Shown here: positions 7,723 through 12,603 of the stretch, piece by piece | How the letters are laid out: each line of letters opens with the position of its first letter | Position numbering within the stretch: the first letter of the stretch is position 1 | Assembly (NCBI GenBank): GCA_024684155.1 | Contig: JAIKXK010000088.1 | Span: 1-12,603, forward strand | Reading direction: 5' to 3' | Length of the DNA: 12,603 nucleotides | Source of the DNA: Lachnospiraceae bacterium | Lineage (GTDB): Bacteria > Bacillota > Clostridia > Lachnospirales > Lachnospiraceae | Notes under the pieces: generated by a model | The model's input: only the letters and a program-made list of their open reading frames with translations | What the model was told of the DNA's origin: nothing | Database searches by the model: none | Program-made: the position numbers and the translations under genes

Positions 7723-8677
7723 ATTTCGATGGGCCTATATAGGGGCTGGCAGCATTTGTAAAAAAACAGCAGACGAAATTACAAAGGCAGGACATGAGAT
7801 AGTAACGGTATATTCAAGAACCTTTGAAAAAGCCAGTGACTTTGCGAAGCATTATGGTGCAACACCTTGTCACTCTTTTGAGGAAGCAGTAAATCGTGAT
7901 GATGTGGATGGAGTGTATGTTGGAACCCCTCATACATCCCATAAGGAATATGCCATAGCTGCTATGAGATTAAAAAAGCCAGTGCTATGTGAAAAGCCTA
8001 TTGGAATTAATCTTTCGGAAGTAGAAGAAATTATAAATGTGGCAAAGGAAGAAGATGTTTATTTTACAGAGGCAATGTGGACCTGGTTTGCTCCTGTAGC
8101 CCTTCAGGTAAAAGCATGGGTGGATGAAGGAAAAATTGGTGAGTTTAAAGAGTGTTATGGAAGCTTTTGTATTCCAGGATTTGTTGGAAAAAAATCAGAT
8201 CACAGACTCATCAATCCGCTTACAGCAGGAGGTTCCTTATTGGACCTTGGAATTTATCCTATTACTTACATGTATAATCTTTTTGGCATGCCAAAGGAAA
8301 TTCACTGTGAAGGTACACTAAAGGGTGGAATTGATACAGAAGAAATAGTTACATTAACCTATGAAAAAGGAAAGTGTGTATTGAAATCTTCCCTTAATTA
8401 TCCAGAGGAGAAAATGGAAATCAAAGGTAGTTTAGGTGAAATTAAAGTAGGACCTATGTTCCACAGCGCAAAAAAGGCAAAGTTAAAAACCACTACAGAA
8501 AAGGATGTAATGAAAGAGGATACCACCTATGCCAATGAGTTTACCCTTGTTGCAGAAGAGATAAAGGCGGGAAAGAAAGAATCAGACTATGTTCCTTTTT
8601 CTCATACCATTGATTGTATGAAAATTATGGATGAATGTCGTAGACAGTTAGGACTTCGATACGAAGGAGAAGAGTAA
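7712..8677 (+). CDS. Gfo/Idh/MocA-family NAD(P)-dependent oxidoreductase
   Basis: This 321-residue protein has an N-terminal Rossmann fold with the dinucleotide motif GAGSI (residues 11-15), the GTPHTSHKEYAIAAM segment (71-85), and the CEKPIG motif (93-98) whose Lys95 is the usual catalytic lysine. The C-terminal substrate domain has GGSLLDLGIYPI (173-184) with the conserved Asp178 and Tyr182. These features are typical of the dimeric dihydrodiol dehydrogenase/glucose-fructose oxidoreductase branch, which oxidises or reduces sugars, inositols and related polyols; the substrate is not predictable. GGAGG at 7698-7702 lies nine bases before ATG, inside the end of the chemoreceptor gene, so the two are probably translationally coupled. 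A shared terminator follows the stop. Confidence 0.92.
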   Translation: METKFRWAYIGAGSICKKTADEITKAGHEIVTVYSRTFEKASDFAKHYGATPCHSFEEAVNRDDVDGVYVGTPHTSHKEYAIAAMRLKKPVLCEKPIGINLSEVEEIINVAKEEDVYFTEAMWTWFAPVALQVKAWVDEGKIGEFKECYGSFCIPGFVGKKSDHRLINPLTAGGSLLDLGIYPITYMYNLFGMPKEIHCEGTLKGGIDTEEIVTLTYEKGKCVLKSSLNYPEEKMEIKGSLGEIKVGPMFHSAKKAKLKTTTEKDVMKEDTTYANEFTLVAEEIKAGKKESDYVPFSHTIDCMKIMDECRRQLGLRYEGEE

Positions 8678-8683
8678 AATAAA

Positions 8684-8720
8684 AAGGGCAATCGGATGAA
8701 CCGATTGCCCTTCGCTTTTT
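8684..8720. terminator. Bidirectional terminator between the oxidoreductase and HU genes
   Basis: A perfect stem GGGCAATCGG/CCGATTGCCC (8686-8695 with 8701-8710), extendable by two A-T pairs, encloses ATGAA. On the minus strand the stem is followed directly by five Ts, ideal for the HU gene; on the plus strand a CG interrupts before five Ts (8716-8720). Confidence 0.9.
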
Positions 8721-8728
8721 CATACTGC

Positions 8729-9004
8729 TTATTTATTAACAATATCCTTTAAAGCCTTACCAGCCTTGAACTGAGGAACGGTAGAAGCTTTGATTTTGAT
8801 TTCAGCACCAGTCTGAGGATTACGTCCTGTACGAGCAGCACGCTTAGAAGTCTGGAATGTACCAAATCCAACTAACTGAACCTTTCCACCTTTCTTTAAT
8901 TCATCTGATACGCTTTCTACGAATGCGTCTACAGCTGCAGCTGCATCCTTTTTAGAAAGATCTGCTTTTTTTGCAATTGCATCTACTAATTCTGTTTTGT
9001 TCAT
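8729..9004 (-). CDS. hup: HU-family DNA-binding protein
   Basis: This 91-residue protein has the standard HU length. The N-terminal helical dimerisation part (MNKTELVDAIAKKADLSKKD) is followed by the family signature GFGTFQTSKRAARTGRNPQTG (about residues 46-66), whose Arg-Asn-Pro tip inserts into the minor groove and bends DNA. HU compacts the nucleoid and supports replication, repair and recombination; IHF is less likely because the gene appears single and the sequence is closest to HU in style. AGGAGAG lies about six bases before ATG. It has its own promoter (9074-9102), giving a leader of about 60 nt, and shares a terminator with the convergent oxidoreductase gene. Confidence 0.96.
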   Translation of the reverse strand: MNKTELVDAIAKKADLSKKDAAAAVDAFVESVSDELKKGGKVQLVGFGTFQTSKRAARTGRNPQTGAEIKIKASTVPQFKAGKALKDIVNK

Positions 9005-9073
9005 TTTATTCTCTCCTTTATATTAATGAAACTATTACAGGCGCTCTCCCTTGAAATCGCCTTAACAATAGGT

Positions 9074-9102
9074 ATTTTATCATATCAAAAGGGCAACCAC
9101 AA
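9074..9102 (-). promoter_or_regulatory. Promoter of the HU gene with extended -10
   Basis: On the minus strand, TTGTGG (9102-9097), 17 bases, then TAAAAT (9079-9074) preceded by TG at the extended -10 position. Transcription would start near 9067. The leader contains a small inverted repeat AGGCG/CGCCT around an AAGGGAGA sequence (about 9035-9062). Confidence 0.6.
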
Positions 9103-9107
9103 TGAAA

Positions 9108-9128
9108 TTGTTACATATTTGTAATAAT
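9108..9128. repeat. Dyad between the divergent HU and diguanylate cyclase promoters
   Basis: ATTGTTACA, four bases (TATT), and TGTAATAAT form an inverted repeat with eight of nine positions paired. It lies just upstream of the HU -35 box and upstream of the diguanylate cyclase promoter, a fitting place for a shared operator. The regulator cannot be named. Confidence 0.45.
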
Positions 9129-9140
9129 TTTGTATTTCTT

Positions 9141-9178
9141 TTTACATTGAAAAAGCTTTTCGCATAGAATAATATAAT
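9141..9178 (+). promoter_or_regulatory. Candidate promoter of the diguanylate cyclase gene
   Basis: TTTACA (9141-9146) and TAGAAT (9165-9170) are 18 bases apart and each match five of six consensus positions. A perfect TATAAT at 9173-9178 is a second possible -10 but lacks a well-spaced -35. Either places the start of transcription at about 9177-9185, which argues for translation from 9216 rather than 9189. Confidence 0.5.
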
Positions 9179-9215
9179 TGTATACAAAATGTATAGTGTT
9201 AAGAAAGATATATGT

Positions 9216-10835
9216 ATGGAAAACAGGAAATTAAAAAGTAATATTACGAGATATTTAAATAAGATATTTGCGGTGATGCTGGTAGTCATATTTCTGGCTT
9301 TTGCAGCAGTTTTGATTTTTAGTAATTTAAATCAGGAACGGGAAGAGGCTTCCTATATGTTCTATCAGATTGAGCAAATCTTTGAAAAGAATTCAGAGGA
9401 ATTACAGGAAGTAGAAGAGGAGTATGCTTCTACCTGTCTTACAAAGGCAAAGGCAGTGGCGTATATTTTAGAATATCATTCAGATATGGTGGAAGAAAAT
9501 GATGTGTCAGAGCTTTTAAAGGTTGCATCATTAGTTGATGTGGATGAGATCCATGTCTTTAATCAGGAAGGTTATTTGTTTTATGGCACCAGTCCACAGT
9601 TTTATGGATATACCTTTGATTCTGGGGAACAGATGAATTATTTTAAGGATATGTTAGAAAATCATGACTTAGAACTGGTTCAGGATGTAACACCAAATAC
9701 AGCTGAGGGAAAGCTGGTACAGTATTCTGCAGTGTGGAGTGAGAATGACGAGTTTATTGTAGAAGTAGGAATGTATCCGGATAAGGTTTTAAAGGCCATG
9801 GAGAAAAATGAGCTGGAATATATCTTTTCCCTATTAAAGGCGAATGCTGGTGTGACTTTAATGGCAGTGGAAGAAGATACTCATGAAATTCTTGGATGTA
9901 CCGAGGAAGGCATGGTTGGGTTAAATATAAGTGAGGTTGGGTTAAAGGATGAAATCAATACCTCAGAAGTTGGGGTGATTGAAGCTGTTAATGGTGAAAA
10001 CTGTCTGGTAGTATTTACGGAAATCAATGGAACCTACGTAGGGTATATTGTGCCTTTGTATCAGGTATTTCAGGAACTACCAACACTGTTTTTATACTAC
10101 AGTTTTGGACTGATTGTATTAATATTTATTCTGGTGCGGGCAGTATCCTATTTTATTGAAACTTATGTAGTAAAAAATATTTATTCTTTGAATGAGGATT
10201 TGCGTCGTATTACAGATGGAGATTTAGATGTTAAGGTAAACATTCGAGGCAGTCTTGAAATGACAGAAATGTCTTCTCATATTAATGAAATGGTGGCATC
10301 TTTACTATCCATGAATAAAAAATTATCGAAAGCCATGGCTCAGATTGAAGAGGAAAGAGACAGAGACACCTTGACAAATTTATATAATCGTCGAGGTCTA
10401 GATTCCCATATGGCCAGCTTGGAAAAGTCGACAAATAAATTAAAACACTGTGCCATTATTATGGCGGATGCGGATGGACTAAAAGAAATCAATGACAACT
10501 ATGGACATGAAGCAGGAGATAATTACCTTATTGCAGTAGCAGAAATCTTTGAAAAGTTCCAAGGCCAGGGCGGAATTGGAGCAAGGCAGGGTGGAGACGA
10601 GTTTGTATTATTCCTATGGGGCTATGATACACAAGAATCTCTTTTGAACCAGATTGAAATTCTAAAGAGCTATCAGACTGGATTATTTACTGAGGTGACA
10701 AAGGATGTTACCACCGAGATTCGCTTCTCTTTGGGATATGCTTTTGATGAGTCTCATTTGGATTATCAGGAGCTATTAAAAGAAGCAGATAAAAATATGT
10801 ATCAGGATAAAATACAACGAAAAAACAATCGATAA
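9216..10835 (+). CDS. Membrane-bound diguanylate cyclase (sensor-HAMP-GGDEF)
   Basis: About 539 residues. The layout is a membrane segment (about 15-37), an extracellular sensor region of about 250 residues, a second membrane segment (about 290-315), a HAMP-like linker (about 316-370, with LRRITDGDLDVKV), then a GGDEF domain. That domain starts at DTLTNLYNRRGLD, has ADADGLKEINDNYGHEAGD for metal and GTP binding, and an intact GGDEF at residues 459-463, so it should make cyclic di-GMP from two GTP. The RxxD inhibitory site expected five residues before GGDEF is absent (QGGI there), so product inhibition through it is unlikely. ATG 9216 is preferred over in-frame ATG 9189, which nearly coincides with the predicted transcript start; neither has a strong ribosome site. 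The enolase promoter begins three bases after the stop, with no terminator between. Confidence 0.9.
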   Translation: MENRKLKSNITRYLNKIFAVMLVVIFLAFAAVLIFSNLNQEREEASYMFYQIEQIFEKNSEELQEVEEEYASTCLTKAKAVAYILEYHSDMVEENDVSELLKVASLVDVDEIHVFNQEGYLFYGTSPQFYGYTFDSGEQMNYFKDMLENHDLELVQDVTPNTAEGKLVQYSAVWSENDEFIVEVGMYPDKVLKAMEKNELEYIFSLLKANAGVTLMAVEEDTHEILGCTEEGMVGLNISEVGLKDEINTSEVGVIEAVNGENCLVVFTEINGTYVGYIVPLYQVFQELPTLFLYYSFGLIVLIFILVRAVSYFIETYVVKNIYSLNEDLRRITDGDLDVKVNIRGSLEMTEMSSHINEMVASLLSMNKKLSKAMAQIEEERDRDTLTNLYNRRGLDSHMASLEKSTNKLKHCAIIMADADGLKEINDNYGHEAGDNYLIAVAEIFEKFQGQGGIGARQGGDEFVLFLWGYDTQESLLNQIEILKSYQTGLFTEVTKDVTTEIRFSLGYAFDESHLDYQELLKEADKNMYQDKIQRKNNR

Positions 10836-10837
10836 AC

Positions 10838-10866
10838 TTGACGACGGAGCACATTCATTGTATATT
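10838..10866 (+). promoter_or_regulatory. Sigma-A-type promoter of enolase
   Basis: TTGACG (10838-10843) and TATATT (10861-10866) with an exact 17-base spacer, each five of six matches to consensus. Transcription would start near 10873, leaving a leader of about 87 nt before the eno ATG. Confidence 0.75.
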
Positions 10867-10869
10867 TGT

Positions 10870-10933
10870 AAGGCAGGACTAACATTTGAAGAGGCAGCAA
10901 GGCCACTTCTTGGAGGAATGTTGGTTCTGCCTT
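10870..10933 (+). promoter_or_regulatory. Long stem in the enolase mRNA leader
   Basis: AAGGCAGGACTAAC (10870-10883) can pair over 14 bp with GTTGGTTCTGCCTT (10920-10933), with two G-U pairs. Inside it, GAAGAGG (10888-10894) pairs with CCACTTC (10903-10909) apart from one A-A mismatch. The ribosome site AGGAGG (10947-10952) stays outside the stem. The structure sits at the predicted 5' end of the mRNA, where such stems often protect against decay; a regulatory fold is also possible. Confidence 0.55.
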
Positions 10934-10959
10934 ATTTCAAATTATTAGGAGGTAGCAAA

Positions 10960-12255
10960 ATGAACGAAGATATGCAGATCGTACGTGTTCATGCAAGAGA
11001 GATTTTAGATTCACGTTCAAATCCTACAGTGGAAGCTGAGGTTGAATTATTAGGGGGAGCAATTGGAGTGGCAGCAGTACCTAGTGGTGCATCCACAGGC
11101 GAATTTGAGGCACTTGAACTTCGTGATGGTGGAGACCGTTATGAAGGAAAGGGTGTATTAAAGGCTGTTGCAAACGTAAACAATGTAATTGCCCCATTAC
11201 TTGAAGGAGTAGATGCATCCAATATTTATGAAGTTGACCGTATCATGCTTGAGGAAGATGGTACAAAAGATAAATCAAAACTTGGAGCAAATGCAATCCT
11301 TGCTGTTTCATTAGCTTCTGCAAAAGCAGCCGCAAATGAACTTGGAATTCCTTTCCATACCTTTATTGGTGGATCCGCTGGAACAAATCTTCCAGTTCCT
11401 ATGATGAATATTTTAAACGGTGGAGCTCATGCTACTAACTCTGTTGATACACAGGAATTTATGATTATGCCTGCTGGAGCATCTTCTTTTTCAGAAGGAC
11501 TTCGCTGGTGCTCAGAAATTTTCCATGCACTTATGAAGCTATTAAAAGATGCAAACCTTGCTACATCTGTTGGTGATGAAGGTGGTTTTGCTCCTAATCT
11601 TGGATCAGATGAAGAAACTCTTGATTATATTGTTAAGGCCATTGAAAAGGCTGGATATAAACCAGGTGAAGAAGTTGTAATTGCTATGGATGCTGCTTCT
11701 TCAGAATGGAAGTCAGAAAAAGGAAAAGGTTTCTATCACTTACCTAAATGTGGAAAGGACTATACATCAGATGAGTTGATTGCTCACTGGAAGAGTCTTG
11801 TAGAGAAATATCCTATTTATTCCATTGAAGATGGTTTGGATGAAGAAGACTGGGAAGGCTGGAAGAAGATGACAGCTGAACTTGGAGATAAAGTACAGTT
11901 GGTAGGTGACGATTTATTTGTTACAAATGTAGAGCGCTTACAAAAAGGTATTGACCTTGGCTGTGCAAATTCTATTTTGATTAAGTTAAATCAGATTGGT
12001 TCTTTAACCGAAACAATTGAGGCAATTAAGCTTGCTCATAAAAATGGTTATACAGCAGTTACATCACATCGTTCTGGGGAGACAGAAGATACTACCATAG
12101 CAGATTTAGCAGTTGCCCTAAATACTCGTCAGATTAAGACTGGTGCACCAAGCAGATCGGAACGTGTTGCAAAATACAATCAGTTACTTCGCATCGAAGA
12201 AGAACTAAAGTGTGCAGCTGATTATCCTGGATTTTTAGCTTTTAATCGAAAATAA
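10960..12255 (+). CDS. eno: Enolase (phosphopyruvate hydratase)
   Basis: This 431-residue cytoplasmic glycolytic enzyme converts 2-phosphoglycerate to phosphoenolpyruvate; its length is standard. Visible landmarks are the N-terminal AREILDSRSNPTVE, the catalytic loop PSGASTGEFEA, the GDEGGFAPN block with Glu207, magnesium ligands Asp244, Glu290 and Asp317, the signature ILIKLNQIGSLTET with catalytic Lys342, His370 in TSHRSGETEDTTIADLAVA, and Lys393 in QIKTGAPSRSER. ATG 10960 is supported by AGGAGG at 10947-10952, seven bases upstream, and by residues MNEDMQIVRVHAREILDSR matching the normal enolase N terminus; the open frame extends upstream to 10858 but through the promoter and leader. The gene stands alone, without gap, pgk, tpi or gpm beside it, and has its own promoter. 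Confidence 0.98.
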   Translation: MNEDMQIVRVHAREILDSRSNPTVEAEVELLGGAIGVAAVPSGASTGEFEALELRDGGDRYEGKGVLKAVANVNNVIAPLLEGVDASNIYEVDRIMLEEDGTKDKSKLGANAILAVSLASAKAAANELGIPFHTFIGGSAGTNLPVPMMNILNGGAHATNSVDTQEFMIMPAGASSFSEGLRWCSEIFHALMKLLKDANLATSVGDEGGFAPNLGSDEETLDYIVKAIEKAGYKPGEEVVIAMDAASSEWKSEKGKGFYHLPKCGKDYTSDELIAHWKSLVEKYPIYSIEDGLDEEDWEGWKKMTAELGDKVQLVGDDLFVTNVERLQKGIDLGCANSILIKLNQIGSLTETIEAIKLAHKNGYTAVTSHRSGETEDTTIADLAVALNTRQIKTGAPSRSERVAKYNQLLRIEEELKCAADYPGFLAFNRK

Positions 12256-12265
12256 TTCACCTAAT

Positions 12266-12279
12266 TTTCCTATAGGAAA
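12266..12279. repeat. Perfect 14-bp palindrome after enolase
   Basis: TTTCCTATAGGAAA reads the same on both strands and begins 11 bases after the eno stop. It has no T-tract of its own and precedes the eno terminator; its role, if any, is unknown. Confidence 0.4.
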
Positions 12280-12300
12280 CAATATATTTTTTATACAATT

Positions 12301-12344
12301 ATAAGACCGTATCTTTCAAAAGAGGGATGCGGTCTTATTATTTT
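12301..12344 (+). terminator. Terminator of enolase
   Basis: A 13-bp stem pairs ATAAGACCGTATC (12301-12313) with GATGCGGTCTTAT (12326-12338), with one G-U pair, around a loop that can close further (CTTT/AAAG). The tail TATTTT is a modest T-tract. Confidence 0.75.
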
Positions 12345-12346
12345 AC

Positions 12347-12380
12347 AAAAAAATAGAACCCACCATCTCTGGTGAGTTCT
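12347..12380 (-). terminator. Terminator of the predicted small RNA
   Basis: On the minus strand AGAACTCACC (12380-12371) pairs over 10 bp with GGTGGGTTCT (12364-12355), with one U-G pair, around AGAGAT. An A and seven Ts (12353-12347) follow. The T-tract is present only in this direction, which fixes the strand of the transcript. Confidence 0.85.
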
Positions 12381-12444
12381 GGGGAGAGTAATATGAAAAA
12401 ATTTATCAATGAAACAATGTGTTTGAGGAGTGTTTCATTTGACA
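12347..12444 (-). ncRNA. Predicted csRNA-like small RNA
   Basis: A minus-strand unit of about 98 nt runs from a CiaR-type promoter to an intrinsic terminator without a credible protein gene. From the 5' end it has a 9-bp hairpin (AATGAAACA at 12439-12431 with TGTTTCATT at 12416-12408) with a 14-base loop beginning CTCCTC, an unpaired linker (12407-12381) containing TTTTTTCATATTA and ending CTCTCCCC, and a terminator hairpin. The loop is an anti-Shine-Dalgarno sequence. The linker is complementary to a whole initiation region: GGGGAGAG, four bases, ATG, then six As. Pneumococcal csRNAs share this plan (CiaR-driven promoter, two hairpins, linker complementary to the ribosome site and start codon) and block translation of target mRNAs. 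Membership in that class is inferred from layout, not from sequence identity. Confidence 0.65.
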
Positions 12445-12450
12445 TTTGTT

Positions 12451-12483
12451 ATTCTATAAAACGAACCTTAAAGAAACCTTAAA
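12451..12483 (-). promoter_or_regulatory. CiaR-type promoter of the predicted small RNA
   Basis: On the minus strand, TTTAAG (12483-12478), GTTTC, TTTAAG (12472-12467), ten bases, and TAGAAT (12456-12451, five of six). The repeat continues as TTTAAGGTT in both copies, a longer shared core than the six-base box. There is no usable -35 hexamer (AGGTTT at the right spacing), so activation by an OmpR-family regulator is expected. Confidence 0.72.
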
Positions 12484-12603
12484 AAATAATTAAAAATATA
12501 AAATAGATGAAAATATTTTTTTAGACAGTTAAGGTTATTAAAAAATACAAAATAAATACAAAAAAATAAATATAATTTGATTCAAATTCTAAAATTAGTA
12601 GTA
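12484..12603. other. Very AT-rich region at the right edge, candidate plus-strand promoter
   Basis: These 120 bases are almost entirely A and T and hold no gene I can support. A perfect TATAAT lies at 12571-12576 on the plus strand, without a good -35. The inverted repeat AATTTGA-T-TCAAATT (12574-12588) overlaps its 3' edge and could be an operator for a gene beyond the window. Confidence 0.35.

Noticed and set aside
9108..9128. Rex operator
   Set aside because: The left half resembles TTGTTA, but the central spacing is two bases too long and the right half (TAATAA) departs from TAACAA.
10858..10959. Upstream extension of the enolase frame from a TTG at 10858
   Set aside because: It overlaps the promoter and leader stem, has no ribosome site, and adds 34 residues unlike any enolase N terminus; ATG 10960 has AGGAGG.
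12338..12445. Minus-strand frame of about 35 codons starting at the predicted small RNA 5' end
   Set aside because: It has no ribosome binding site and its codons run through both the hairpin and the terminator with its T-tract.
12393..12482. Plus-strand 29-codon frame with a good-looking ribosome site (GGGGAGAG) and ATG
   Set aside because: No plus-strand promoter is visible after the eno terminator, the product shows no membrane segment or known motif, and the frame runs through the repeat boxes of the minus-strand promoter. The ribosome site is better explained as the complement of the small RNA linker. Not fully excluded.
12528..12546. A third CiaR-type site on the plus strand near the right edge
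   Set aside because: Only one box is present (GTTAAG); the position of the second box reads TAAAAA, and no -10 box follows at the ten-base distance.

Overview
The window looks like chromosomal DNA of an AT-rich, low-GC Gram-positive anaerobe, most likely a clostridial species of the Lachnospiraceae type. The pointers are strong AGGAGG-type ribosome binding sites, many short T-tailed terminators, an iron-sulfur aldo/keto reductase of the kind common in anaerobes, a MATE exporter, a HAMP-less chemoreceptor and a single-gene HU. This placement rests on gene style and protein character, not on a database match. I see no tRNA, rRNA, insertion sequence, prophage gene or CRISPR array.

Left part (1-2686): the 3' end of a rhomboid-type membrane protease gene runs 31 bases before fumC (class II fumarase). 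fumC ends at a bidirectional terminator facing a minus-strand gene for an unrecognised, Ser/Thr-rich protein of about 216 residues. That gene starts behind a promoter carrying the direct repeat TTTAAG-N5-TTTAAG.

Middle part (2687-9215): an apparent operon of a 2x[4Fe-4S] aldo/keto reductase, a MATE transporter and a PIN/NYN-like protein with a lysine-rich repeat linker ends at a strong terminator. Next comes a six-TM methyl-accepting chemotaxis protein whose 3' end overlaps a Gfo/Idh/MocA dehydrogenase by 11 bases. A shared bidirectional terminator separates these from the convergent HU gene. HU is divergent from a membrane diguanylate cyclase, with a regulatory region between them that contains a dyad.

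Right part (9216-12603): the diguanylate cyclase is followed by enolase, which has its own sigma-A-type promoter and a leader that can fold into a long stem. About 350 bases without a recognised protein gene follow.

That last gap holds the most interesting element. On the minus strand a promoter with the same TTTAAG-N5-TTTAAG repeat, again exactly 10 bases upstream of a -10 box, would drive a transcript of about 98 nt. The transcript has a 5' hairpin with a CUCCUC loop, a single-stranded linker complementary to an ideal ribosome binding site plus start codon, and a terminator hairpin with seven Us. The repeat matches the known binding site of the pneumococcal response regulator CiaR, and the RNA layout resembles the CiaR-dependent csRNAs. 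With the identical promoter at 2559-2591, the window appears to show two members of a CiaR-like regulon: one small RNA and one unknown protein. No response regulator gene lies in the window, so the regulator is inferred.
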